A stretch of DNA of 64,000 bases from CAWGGS01 sp963822095 (GCA_963822095.1 CAWGGS010000007.1:17351-81350); one strand, 5' to 3'; shown: positions 36,021-44,618, counted from the stretch's first letter. The notes: generated by a model from the sequence alone, not told the origin. Made by a program: numbers and translations.

Positions 36021-36186
36021 CCGATTCCCTTTGCAACTCAACCTACAAGATTGTAAGGGTGTGAGCCGTTCGTTTTTCGGGTCTGTACAGCCTGGACGGC
36101 TGCACAGAAGCACCCAGGGATGGGTTTATGACGTCCCGAAAAACGAACCCTTCACACCCTGGATCAGTAACTGAACATTAGTAGTA
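36021..36186 (-). mobile_element. Family B element, copy B3 (right end lost)
   Basis: About 166 bp; starts CCGATTCCCTTTGC and ends within GAACATTAGTAGTA, after which the terminal repeat is degraded. The stem is well kept: GGGTGTGAGCCGTTCGTTTT at the left and AAAACGAACCCTTCACACCC at the right. No target duplication is visible. Confidence 0.7.
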
Positions 36187-36207
36187 CGGGACCGCCAGGA
36201 GCAGTTC

Positions 36208-36279
36208 CCCTGCCATGCCGGAGCAATCTGCTGTAAAGTTCCGTTGCAGTCGGTCTGTCTGGTTTCGCTCTACTGGTTA
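36208..36279 (-). repeat. Possible dispersed repeat family C, copy C4 (degenerate)
   Basis: TGCCATGCCGGAGCA matches C3, and shorter blocks (GTTG, CTGGT, GGTTA) follow in the same order, ending at the stop codon of the TauE-like gene. It is much weaker than the other copies. Confidence 0.4.
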
Positions 36280-37080
36280 ATGCAATATTCCCCAGGCCAT
36301 CTTCGAAGCAACGATCAACAGAAGAACGGCAAAGATCCTTTTCAATCTGGGTACGGGAAGACTGTGGGCCAGTTTTGCCCCGACGGGCGCAAAGACAACG
36401 CTTGCCAGAACAATTCCGAAGAGGGCTGGCAGATAGACAAACCCAACTGCGTATTCTGGAAGCGATACCTGTCCCCAACCATTGACCAGATATCCGAGAG
36501 TACCGGCAACGGCAATGGGAAAGCCAATGGCTGAGGCCGTGCCGATGGCATTATGTATCGGCATATTGCACCAGAGCATAAACGGAACGGAAAGGGAGCC
36601 GCCGCCGATACCGACCAGACTGGAAATTACTCCGATTATCCCTCCGGCAGACGACATCCCTGCATTGCCCGGCAAGTCACGGGAAGCCTGCGGCTTTTTA
36701 TCGAGGATGAGTTGGATGGCAACATAATAAAGGAAGAGCACAAAAAAACTTTTCAGAAAACCAGTGGACAATCTCGACGCCAACCAGGTCCCGGCCAGGG
36801 TTCCCACGATGATGCCCGCTGTTATCCTTTTAACCACCTGCCAGTTTACCGCACCTTTTTTATGGTGAGCCCAAAAGCTGGAAACCGATGTGAATATGAT
36901 GCTGGCCAAGGATGTACCTAGAGCCAGGTGCATGAGATGAACCTGATTGATGCCCTGGAGAGTAAAGCAATAGACCAGCATGGGTACTATGACGAGCCCT
37001 CCTCCGATCCCAAGGAGTCCGGCCAGTATTCCGGCGATCACGCCGACTGCGATATAGATTAAAAGAATGGTTACAGACAT
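36277..37080 (-). CDS. TauE/SafE-family membrane transporter
   Basis: A 267-residue inner-membrane protein with 7-8 hydrophobic segments. The two family repeats are visible: GILAGLLGIGGGLVIVPML near the N-terminus and GVISSLVGIGGGSLSVPFML near residue 155. Members move sulfite, sulfonates or organic anions; for a sulfate-reducer-like host export of a sulfur compound is possible, but that is inference. AAGGAAC precedes the ATG. The downstream side holds C4 and B3, the upstream side A3 and B4. Confidence 0.88.
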   Translation of the reverse strand: MSVTILLIYIAVGVIAGILAGLLGIGGGLVIVPMLVYCFTLQGINQVHLMHLALGTSLASIIFTSVSSFWAHHKKGAVNWQVVKRITAGIIVGTLAGTWLASRLSTGFLKSFFVLFLYYVAIQLILDKKPQASRDLPGNAGMSSAGGIIGVISSLVGIGGGSLSVPFMLWCNMPIHNAIGTASAIGFPIAVAGTLGYLVNGWGQVSLPEYAVGFVYLPALFGIVLASVVFAPVGAKLAHSLPVPRLKRIFAVLLLIVASKMAWGILH

Positions 37081-37517
37081 TTATTTGTTCCTTTAGCAAT
37101 CTTGATCATTTTTCTCCAGGGCCTTGAACACATTAAAATGCCCGATGACCAAAAGGTCATGCGGCTGGTCATTCTGAAACCTGTCGGCCCTGCTCTGGAC
37201 CAGAACATCGTTAATCACAAACACCCTTCCATGTCAAGCTGCTTGTTTCCCTTTGGGGAATTTTGCTGTGATTTCAAAGGAAAATACAGGTTTTATGGTT
37301 GTATGGTACCTCTTGCTCTGCATTCAGCTTCTTAATTTATCAGGTTTTTCTTGACGCGTGCAATACTGCAATGCTATGTGAAAGGGCTACTGAACAGAAA
37401 ATGATGACCGTCTGAAAGTTGCATTCTCACCGGAGGTTACATATCCAGTCCCTCCGTAACGACAGAATATTCGAGGAAAAACAACAAAAATACACGTTTG
37501 ACAATCTCGTAAAAACA
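37081..37517. other. Intergenic region without a supported gene
   Basis: Open frames are present (for example 37102-37335 plus) but lack ribosome sites and family features. A GAC-CAAAAG-GTC hairpin-like piece is at 37145. The promoter of the TauE-like gene must lie here on the minus strand but no convincing -35/-10 pair was seen. Confidence 0.3.
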
Positions 37518-37781
37518 GGTTCTTCCGGATTAAGAGTACTTATCTATAACGCGGGAGGAGGAGGGCATCTCTGAAGTACGCCTCGCGGTGGCCCGAAGGG
37601 GTGCCACACAAGGCCCGGAGGGGTGCGGACAGGACGTCCGCACCTGACAGCAGGCCAGGGACGGCGTGTCTGTCAGCCGTGGTGTACCGACGATGAGGCC
37701 GCAGAGGAGCGTCCGGAAGCGATGCACTCTGCCGGATTGTCACTTTCAGCTTTACAAAAGTACGCTTCATTCGGATGAACC
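37518..37781 (-). repeat. Dispersed repeat family A, copy A3
   Basis: 264 bp, the closest match to A1 and nearly end to end. On the plus strand it starts GGTTCTTCCGGATTAAGAGT and ends CTTCATTCGGATGAACC. It contains the hairpin GTGCGGACAGGACGTCCGCAC at 37623-37643 and the CTGTCAGCCGTGGTGTACC block. It lies 66 bases before B4. Confidence 0.85.
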
Positions 37782-37847
37782 TAAAATCCTTTGAATTGAG
37801 GATGGCTAAGTACAAAACTTCAGATACGAGACGCGCAAATTTTTTAT

Positions 37848-38018
37848 TTGATTACCACTAATGTTCAGTTGCTGGTCCGGAGTGAAAGCTGTTCGTTTCT
37901 CGGGACGCCATGAACCCATCCCTGGGGGCTTCGCTGCAGCCATCCAGGCTGCAGAGACCCGAAAAACGAACAGCTCTCACTCTTCCTTCTCGATAGTCTG
38001 AGTTTTAGTGGTAATCAG
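37848..38018 (+). mobile_element. Family B element, copy B4, with target-site duplication
   Basis: 171 bp. The terminal inverted repeats are TGATTACCACTAATGTTCAG and, inverted, TGATTACCACTAAAACTCAG (17 of 20). The inner stem pairs CTGTTCGTTT with AAACGAACAG and extends on both sides. The element is bracketed by perfect AATTTTTTAT copies at 37838-37847 and 38019-38028. This duplication shows that it arrived by insertion. No open frame of note. Confidence 0.85.
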
Positions 38019-38181
38019 AATTTTTTATTGTTTCGGCATACTAAGGGTACGTCGTAACGATTAAAAATTTGCAGCATCGATACAGATAAGCGAACGTAGT
38101 GAGACTTCGGATGGAGAATTTATTCGACGCCATCACGTTTTACAGAGCCAACTTTATTACATAAAGAGGAAAGCAATTATC

Positions 38182-38361
38182 GTGAACGAATGTGATGCAC
38201 TCAGAGAAAAGATAGAAAAAACCGAGGCCGTACTAGCGGAATCCCGGGATAATTTTGAGAAAAACCCTGAAAGCTATAGCGCAAAACTGCTTCTTGTGAG
38301 TATAGAAAACCACCTGACAGATCTGCTTAAGAAATTGGATCAATTGCAGAGCCGAAAATGA
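38182..38361 (+). CDS. Small coiled-coil protein
   Basis: A 59-residue frame beginning with GTG, with AAAGAGGAAAGC upstream. The product (starting MNECDALREKIEKTEAVLAE) is almost entirely helical with Leu/Ile/Ala heptads and many Glu/Lys, consistent with a small coiled coil. No family is recognised. It lies between mobile element B4 and the convergent RND gene. Confidence 0.55.
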   Translation: MNECDALREKIEKTEAVLAESRDNFEKNPESYSAKLLLVSIENHLTDLLKKLDQLQSRK

Positions 38362-38514
38362 GCGCGTACGGCCCAACCCCAGCTCTAAAATTCCTGCCAA
38401 GACATCTCCTCAGACAACAACCGTAACCATTCAGCGATACGGACTTTCAACCGATGGACCGACCGTATCGGTTCGCCCTTTTCTATTGGGGTAGCCGGGG
38501 CTATTTATGAAACT

Positions 38515-41500
38515 TTACCCAAATATTTTCAATCGCTCTATTGAAAAAAGCCCTTTCACCCAACGTTCCGAACCGAACACCATGCGGTAGAGGGCAGGAA
38601 AGATGACGAGTGTCAACACGGTTGATGAGATAAGCCCGGAGATCATCGCCGAGGCCAGAGGCGGCCAAAGAGTCGACGAGCTGATGGCAAGAGGTAAAAG
38701 ACCCGCTACCGTAGTGGCAGTGGTCAGAAGGATCGGCCGGATCCTGCGGGCGACGGCCTCCCGTACCGCAGTATTGACATCGGCCCCTTGTCTGCGTTCT
38801 TCCTCGATAACTTCAAGGAGAACAATGGCATTGTTGACCACAATGCCTACAAGGGCAAAGACACCTAGAAGTGACATAAAACCGAAAGGTTGGTGGTTTA
38901 AAAGCAAGCCAGGAACAATACCTGCCGCGGCCAGTGGAACAGTCACCAGGACCAGGGCCACACGTCTAAACGAGTTGAACTCGGCCAACAAAACCCCGAA
39001 TAGCATCAAGATCCCGATGGGTAAGCTGGTCATAAGGGCGGTATTGGCCTCCCCCGCCCCCTCTTCTTCACCACCGAATGCAACGGTGATCCCGGGAGGA
39101 AATTTGAGATGGCGGAGCAAAGGCCGCAGCTTGTCATAGACTTCGCTAAACACCACACCGTCGTTTAATTGCGACGAGATGGTTACCACTCTCCTGCCGT
39201 TGCGATGCTTTATTGCCGAAGACGTCCAGTCAATCTCTTCGCGGGCCAGCTGAGACAGGGGAATCGTATCCCCTCCGGCTGCCTCTACCTCAACACTTGT
39301 AAGAGAGCTTGGACTCAGGCGTTCACCACTCGACGATCTGACCAATACCGGTACCGGATCGTCCCCCAGATAAAGCTCGCCCACGGCGAGGCCGCGAGTC
39401 CGGCCATAGAGAGTACGGGACAGGTCGGCCCTGTTTATACCATAGCGTGCAGCAGCCGCGTCATCGATATGAAAACGAATTGTCGGGGCACCAGGGCTCA
39501 TATCATGATGAATATCTCGGGTACCTGCAACACTTGCCATCTTTTCACTGACCTCCAAAGCGCTTTTCTGCAGTTCGGCGAAGCTGGAACCAAACAGGCG
39601 CACCTCCACCGGTGCCTGTACGGGAGGACCTTGCTCAAGTTTGCGGCCGATCACCTCTATACCGGGCAGTTTTTTTTCGGCAACAGATTTGACAAATGCC
39701 AAAACGCCATCCACATCATCTGCACTTTCAGTTTCGACCACAATCTGAGCAAAGTGAGGACTAAATGGTACACTATTGATATTATAATAGAATTTTGGAG
39801 AACTACGTCCCATGAAACTGGCAACTCGAACCACCTTGTCATGTCCGATCAAGGCATCCTCGAGTATTCGTGAGGCCTTATCCGTGGACGAGAGATGGGA
39901 TCCTTCGGCGAGTTTGAGATTGATCACGAACTGGTTTCTGTCGGCCGAGGGGAAAAACTGCCTCTGCACACGGCCACTGAATAGCAGGGAACAGGCGACA
40001 AGGGCCAATGCGGTGATCATCGTCAATCTGGAATGGGTGAGCGTGAAATCCGTCATCCGATATCCAAACCTAACCAGCCAAGAATCATTGGTATTTCCAG
40101 AGGGTTTCAAAGTCATCCGCGAGAGTACCGGAGTAACCAGCATGGCGAACACATAGCTGACACTCAGGCAAAGCATGATGATGATCGGAATGGTTCTGGT
40201 AAAGGCTGCCGTCGGCCCTTGGGAAATCAACATCGGGACGAAGGCCGCCAGGGTCGTGGCGGTGGCTCCAGCCAGAGGTACAGCCAATTCTCTGACCGCT
40301 CCGATGGCTGCCTGGGCATTCGATTCTCCCCGGTCCAGACGGTACTGAACATTTTCGGCGATGACGATGGCATTGTCAACCAGCATTCCCAGTGCCAGAA
40401 CAAAGGCGGCAATGGAAATCTGATGCAGTACCCCGCCTCCCCAGGCAAATAGCGTAAGTGAAGCCAGGGTCACCAACGGGACCACAGCGGTGACCACCAG
40501 CCCCATGCGCAGGCCCATGGCAAGGAAGAGAATACCCGCGACGATCAGCATGGCACAGGCAAGTGACCGATTTAATTGGCTCAGACGCAACGCGGTGCGT
40601 GCCGGCTGAAACATCACCTCCTGCAATTTAAGAGGTCGGATATCCCGGGTTGCGGAATCGACTATGCTCTGAACTCCCTTGCCAAAGGTAACCAGATTGA
40701 CCTTTTTTTTGGGAACAATGGCTAGCCCTACCGCCATCTCCCCATTGTAGCGCATCCTTGACGCGGCAGGCTCCCGAATACCATGATGCACCGAGGCAAA
40801 CTCACTCAAGGAAACAGCGGATCCGGAATTCAACATGATGGGTGTTGAAGCGATTTCTTCCGACGTGGTAAACTCTGACATGGGCCGAAGGCGGACTGTC
40901 TTTCCCCCAAGAATAATTGATCCGCCTGGTATTATTCTGTTACGCGAACTCAACTGCCTTGCCAGCAGGGCCGGGGTCACGCCCAACCGTTTTGCGGCCG
41001 GGTCATCAATCTCGATGGTGACCTGCTCGCCGGGGTCGGCCACCAGGTGAACCCGGGAGACCGAAGGGAGACGCAGAAGACGGTCTTTGATCCTGAGGGC
41101 AGCCGCCCTCAGCTTCAACAGATCAGGGGAACCTGTGACGGCAAGAACCACTGAATCCTGGTCGTTGAGGTCCCGGTTAAGTACCGGCACCCCGGCACCC
41201 GCCGGGAAATCATCCCTGGCTTTTACCAGAGCATCACGGACTTTATCCCAGGCATGATCAAAATCCCGGGTCTGGCCGACCAGCTCTATGGACATGACAA
41301 CGAACTCATCAAATGCTGTAGAGTTAATGGTCTTCACCTCATCAACCTGGGCCAATGCATCTTCCATGGGTTTAAGCAACAGTCTTTCTGTGGTCAAGGC
41401 ATCGGCACCGGGAAAAGACACCGTAACCTGTCCCCAGAAATCAGGAAGACGAGGATCCTCCTGGCGGACCATGGTCAACCATAACACTGCGCCGGTTAAG

Positions 41501-41565
41501 GACAAAAGCATTGCTATTGTGAGAATCAGTCGTCCTCTTTCGAGCAGGGCTTCTAGGAATTTCAT
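38515..41565 (-). CDS. RND-family efflux transporter (inner-membrane pump)
   Basis: A 1016-residue pump with the RND layout: membrane segment 1 near residue 12, a large periplasmic loop, segments 2-6 near 330-480, a second loop, and segments 8-12 near 835-990. Motif D is present in the second helix bundle (LGMLVDNAIVIAENV). The subtype resembles AcrB/MexF-like hydrophobe pumps with only one fusion partner. Its start overlaps the membrane fusion protein stop by 4 bases (ATGA). No outer-membrane channel gene is adjacent, so a shared TolC is expected. Confidence 0.93.
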   Translation of the reverse strand: MKFLEALLERGRLILTIAMLLSLTGAVLWLTMVRQEDPRLPDFWGQVTVSFPGADALTTERLLLKPMEDALAQVDEVKTINSTAFDEFVVMSIELVGQTRDFDHAWDKVRDALVKARDDFPAGAGVPVLNRDLNDQDSVVLAVTGSPDLLKLRAAALRIKDRLLRLPSVSRVHLVADPGEQVTIEIDDPAAKRLGVTPALLARQLSSRNRIIPGGSIILGGKTVRLRPMSEFTTSEEIASTPIMLNSGSAVSLSEFASVHHGIREPAASRMRYNGEMAVGLAIVPKKKVNLVTFGKGVQSIVDSATRDIRPLKLQEVMFQPARTALRLSQLNRSLACAMLIVAGILFLAMGLRMGLVVTAVVPLVTLASLTLFAWGGGVLHQISIAAFVLALGMLVDNAIVIAENVQYRLDRGESNAQAAIGAVRELAVPLAGATATTLAAFVPMLISQGPTAAFTRTIPIIIMLCLSVSYVFAMLVTPVLSRMTLKPSGNTNDSWLVRFGYRMTDFTLTHSRLTMITALALVACSLLFSGRVQRQFFPSADRNQFVINLKLAEGSHLSSTDKASRILEDALIGHDKVVRVASFMGRSSPKFYYNINSVPFSPHFAQIVVETESADDVDGVLAFVKSVAEKKLPGIEVIGRKLEQGPPVQAPVEVRLFGSSFAELQKSALEVSEKMASVAGTRDIHHDMSPGAPTIRFHIDDAAAARYGINRADLSRTLYGRTRGLAVGELYLGDDPVPVLVRSSSGERLSPSSLTSVEVEAAGGDTIPLSQLAREEIDWTSSAIKHRNGRRVVTISSQLNDGVVFSEVYDKLRPLLRHLKFPPGITVAFGGEEEGAGEANTALMTSLPIGILMLFGVLLAEFNSFRRVALVLVTVPLAAAGIVPGLLLNHQPFGFMSLLGVFALVGIVVNNAIVLLEVIEEERRQGADVNTAVREAVARRIRPILLTTATTVAGLLPLAISSSTLWPPLASAMISGLISSTVLTLVIFPALYRMVFGSERWVKGLFSIERLKIFG

Positions 41566-42650
41566 TGGCGGACCTCCACCCGTTTCCCGTCGGTCAGTAT
41601 CGTCTGGCCGCTTACCACCACCCGATCACCAGATGTCAGTTTTCCTGTTACCAGAACCCTGTTTCCGATAAACTGCTTTAAAGAGACAAAGACTTCCCTT
41701 ACCCGATCACCATCCAGGACAAAGAGACTTGGACGGGTCCCTCCGGGATTGACCACCGCTGCCACGGGGACCTGAAGAGCCTGGGGAGATTCAATATTGA
41801 CGACCAGTTCAGCTGTCATCCCAGGTATCAATTTTGCATTTGGTTCCATGGTGATGATCACAGGAAAAAGGTGACCAGATGACAGGGTAGCCTTGGCCAG
41901 ATGGCCGATTGTTCCAGGTACCAAGGTGTTGTCGATAAAAGGCAGTCGAATATCGACCTTCTGACCCTCCCGAAGATGACCGATAACCGTTTCGGGAACC
42001 TCTACCTCCAATTCCATGTTACGGGCATCGAGGAGTTCAAGGACCGGTTGCCCCGGTTTAGCCCATTCTCCCGGCTCAAGGAAGACCTTATCGACAACGC
42101 CTGCAAAAGGTGCACGCAATTCGGCTTCATTTCTTAAACGATGAGACTCGGCCAGTTTTGTCTGAGCTCCGTCAAGGGCTGCCTTTAACTCCATGAAGGA
42201 GGATGAGATCTGCTCAGCCTTGCTCACAGCAACAGCCTTGCCTTTATTCAGTTGTTTATATCGGAGGTTATCGCGTCCAGCCTGGGTTAGACGGATTTTC
42301 AGCTCAGCCACTGCGGCCTCCTCGCTTTTTACCGCATTGTCGAATTGTTTGATATCTAACGCTGCCAGAACTTGACCGGCTTCAACTTTATCGCCGATCT
42401 CGACTGGTCGAGAAACCATCCTGGCTGGTATGGAAAAGGAAAGAACAGCGTGATGTTTGGGATGGGTGACTGCGGAAAATCGGGCTTCCCGATGGGCGAC
42501 CGCCTCCGTGACCACTTGCACCTTGACTATCGCCCCATGCGTCGGTATCGCGGGCAACGCCTGGCCGGATTTCGATTGAAAGGCATATACAAGCGCCCCC
42601 ACCAACAGAACAGCGCCCAAGGTTGTTGAAATGATGGTCTGCACACGCAT
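41562..42650 (-). CDS. RND efflux membrane fusion protein
   Basis: A 362-residue periplasmic adaptor with an N-terminal hydrophobic anchor (TIISTTLGAVLLVGALVYAF). The lipoyl-type hairpin halves are VEIGDKVEAGQVLAALD and LRAPFAGVVDKVFLEPGEWAKPGQPVLEL, the coiled coil lies between (about 105-165), and the beta-barrel region ends near VVVSGQTILTDGKRVEV. It links the RND pump to an outer-membrane channel. GGAGAA precedes the ATG. The leader contains repeat C3, with a TetR-type operator upstream. Confidence 0.92.
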   Translation of the reverse strand: MRVQTIISTTLGAVLLVGALVYAFQSKSGQALPAIPTHGAIVKVQVVTEAVAHREARFSAVTHPKHHAVLSFSIPARMVSRPVEIGDKVEAGQVLAALDIKQFDNAVKSEEAAVAELKIRLTQAGRDNLRYKQLNKGKAVAVSKAEQISSSFMELKAALDGAQTKLAESHRLRNEAELRAPFAGVVDKVFLEPGEWAKPGQPVLELLDARNMELEVEVPETVIGHLREGQKVDIRLPFIDNTLVPGTIGHLAKATLSSGHLFPVIITMEPNAKLIPGMTAELVVNIESPQALQVPVAAVVNPGGTRPSLFVLDGDRVREVFVSLKQFIGNRVLVTGKLTSGDRVVVSGQTILTDGKRVEVRQ

Positions 42651-42776
42651 AACTTTTCTCCGGAGAATTTCTAAGAAAACTCATTCCAGCTCTGTTTCTG
42701 CCGTGGAGCAGCAGGAGCTTTTATCCCTCTTTTACGTTTATATAATGACCTCGTAAAAGGTCATCGGAGTTGAAAT

Positions 42777-42860
42777 GCGCCGGCCTTGCCATGCCGGAGC
42801 ACTGAGCTTTCGTGGTTTGTTGTGGCTGGCTATTCTGGTCCAGCCATGCCGGTTAGAAGG
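42777..42860 (-). repeat. Dispersed repeat family C, copy C3
   Basis: 84 bp, the closest partner of C2. Read on the minus strand it runs TAACCGGCATGGCTGGACCA, CCACAACAAA, GAAAGCT and GTGCTCCGGCATGGCAAGGC. It lies between the 42868 operator and the fusion-protein gene, hence probably inside the efflux transcript leader. Confidence 0.8.
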
Positions 42861-42867
42861 ACGATCA

Positions 42868-42889
42868 ATTGACTGGTCGACCGGTTAAT
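42868..42889. promoter_or_regulatory. TetR operator upstream of the efflux genes
   Basis: ATTGACTGGTCGACCGGTTAA plus a final T, a near-palindrome that matches the one before the TetR gene at 43545-43568 (TGACTGGTCG shared). It is in the promoter region of the fusion-protein/RND operon. Confidence 0.75.
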
Positions 42890-42910
42890 GGTTGTAATAA
42901 AAAAAATCCT

Positions 42911-43519
42911 CTAGCGCGGCAGCACCCCCTGCATAAAGATCTTTATCATATCATTGAGATAGGCCTCATCCAGGTCTTCGGGTAAGCCTTCCGTGCCGAG
43001 GTCGTTCATGAAATGTTTTTTGTCCTGAATCCAGTGCTGGGCAAGCCCGACAAAAGAAAAAAGAATAAACCGAGGGTCGACATCATCCCGAAGCTCGCCG
43101 GCCTCCTGGGCCTCACGTATTCTGGCAATTCCTGCCTTGTTGAGCTCCTGGTCCTTTTTAAGACAATCATCTTGATCTCTCTCCAAGAACATCCAGGCCA
43201 TAATCTGAACGATTTCAGGATTTTTAACCAGGAATCGAAAATAAAAGCGGATTGACTCCTCTAGGAGTTCCGCGTTTGGTTGCGCCTGCGCGAGCATATC
43301 CATCTGTCGATTCATATAATAACTGAAACGTCGCTGCTTGACTTCACGCCAGAGATTTTCTTTCGATTCAAAATAATGGTGGATAAGACTCTTGGTCACC
43401 CCGGCCCGATTGGCGATCTGGCTTAGGGAGGTATTACCGTAACCTTTTGTTAAAAATATTGCCTCAGCAGCCTCCAGGAGTGCCGCCTGGGTTGCTTCCG
43501 GATCACGTTTGGAAATCAT
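42911..43519 (-). CDS. TetR-family repressor of the RND efflux operon
   Basis: A 202-residue TetR-type protein; helix-turn-helix at about residues 10-55 (TQAALLEAAEAIFLTKGYGN, ANRAGVTKSLIHHYFESKENLW). The C-terminal ligand domain is helical. It is upstream of the efflux operon on the same strand, and matching palindromes flank it at 42868-42889 and 43545-43568, a layout typical of an autoregulated efflux repressor. GGAGC lies before the ATG. Confidence 0.9.
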   Translation of the reverse strand: MISKRDPEATQAALLEAAEAIFLTKGYGNTSLSQIANRAGVTKSLIHHYFESKENLWREVKQRRFSYYMNRQMDMLAQAQPNAELLEESIRFYFRFLVKNPEIVQIMAWMFLERDQDDCLKKDQELNKAGIARIREAQEAGELRDDVDPRFILFSFVGLAQHWIQDKKHFMNDLGTEGLPEDLDEAYLNDMIKIFMQGVLPR

Positions 43520-43544
43520 TTTTGCTCCATTTCTGCCGCTTCTT

Positions 43545-43568
43545 TATTGACTGGTCGGCCAGTTAATA
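43545..43568. promoter_or_regulatory. TetR operator upstream of the TetR gene
   Basis: TATTGACTGGTCGG then CCAGTTAATA, a 24-bp near-perfect palindrome centred about 36 bases before the TetR ATG. It points to autoregulation. Confidence 0.8.
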
Positions 43569-43744
43569 AAATACTCCCGATATCTATTTTTTCAACATTT
43601 TTTTGATTATCATAAAATGTTGGGGCTCCTGATCCAGGGAGTGCGTTTCAGAGGAAATCAGGTTTTATTTACTGCCGCACTTCCTTGAGCAGGGCATGCA
43701 CCGAACCTTCCGAGTACCACTTACTTCTGTCCCCACCAACGTAT

Positions 43745-44071
43745 TTATTTGATGGATTTGGCCCACTTTTTCGACCAGTCACCCAACGGTTTTAAAAGCA
43801 CGAACAGCTCGTGCCCTTCATCGGTCAACCGGTAACCGTCCAAAGTCCGTTCGATAATATGTGCCTCGGTCAGCTCCTTCAGCCTTGTACTCAGAATAGT
43901 CGGGGAAATGGTTTCGCATTTTGCTTTCAAGACTTGAAAAGGCGCCGGGCCTTTATTGAGGTTCCAGATAATTCCCATCGCCCAACGTCTACCTAGAAGA
44001 TCGAACAGGACCATGATCGGTGCACCGGTCTTTGATCCACGGACCGGGGATCCCGGTTTTGGAATGGGCAT
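43745..44071 (-). CDS. HxlR-family transcriptional regulator
   Basis: A 108-residue winged helix protein. The family signature is visible: LGRRWAMGIIWNLNKGPAPF near residues 28-45, ISPTILSTRLKELTEAHIIER near 60-80 and a YRLTDEGHEL wing. HxlR proteins usually sense aldehydes or redox state. The cysteine in AKCETIS near residue 54 could be a sensor. AAGGAG precedes the ATG. It is not close enough to the TetR gene to share a transcript with confidence. Confidence 0.88.
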   Translation of the reverse strand: MPIPKPGSPVRGSKTGAPIMVLFDLLGRRWAMGIIWNLNKGPAPFQVLKAKCETISPTILSTRLKELTEAHIIERTLDGYRLTDEGHELFVLLKPLGDWSKKWAKSIK

Positions 44072-44127
44072 AACAACTCCTTCTTTAGGAAAATACAGCC
44101 TATTATACTATCGTTACAAAAAAATAT

Positions 44128-44298
44128 CTGATTACCACTAATGTTCAGTAACTAATCCAGGGTGTGAGCTGTTCGTTTCGCGGGACGCCATAAACCCATC
44201 CATGGGGGCTTCGCTTACGCCGTCCAGGCTGCAGAGACCCAAGAAACGAACAGCTCACACCCTTCCTTTCCGATAGGCTGAGTTTCAGTGGTAATCAG
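44128..44298 (+). mobile_element. Family B element, copy B5, with perfect 10-bp target-site duplication
   Basis: 171 bp, exactly the length of B4. Ends are CTGATTACCACTAATGTTCAG... and ...CTGAGTTTCAGTGGTAATCAG as terminal inverted repeats. Inside, GGGTGTGAGCTGTTCGTTTC (44160-44179) and GAAACGAACAGCTCACACCC (44243-44262) form a perfect 20-bp stem. AAAAAAATAT occurs directly on both sides (44118-44127 and 44299-44308). The CTGA terminus recalls IS4-group ends, but no transposase is in the window. Confidence 0.9.
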
Positions 44299-44470
44299 AA
44301 AAAAATATGCTCCGCGACGGTTCAGCCCAGTAATCTGTTGGGTTTCGAGTCTCCCCTGCTGCCCTTTGGGGTTTTGGGAAGTCCAGCCAAATTTTACCTA
44401 ACGTACAGAGATATAACTCAATATACAATCTTAAAAGGAACAGGTTTCTTTTGACGAGTTCAAAACACTA

Positions 44471-44499
44471 TTGACGGATACCGTTTGGAAACATACAAC
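44471..44499 (+). promoter_or_regulatory. Sigma-70-like promoter of citrate synthase
   Basis: TTGACG (44471-44476) and TACAAC (44494-44499) with a 17-base spacer, about 113 bases before the start codon. Confidence 0.4.
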
Positions 44500-44618
44500 T
44501 AATACAATGTATTTTGACAAACAACATGGTATGGACAATTTTTCTTGCCGTGTCTTATATTTAAAAGATCAGCCGGGTGTAACGCACACTGAACCCTTCC
44601 AATCAACAGAGGAAAATT

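Noticed and set aside
37102..37335. Possible 77-codon gene upstream of the TauE-like gene
   Set aside because: No ribosome site, no family resemblance, and adjacent to repeat debris.
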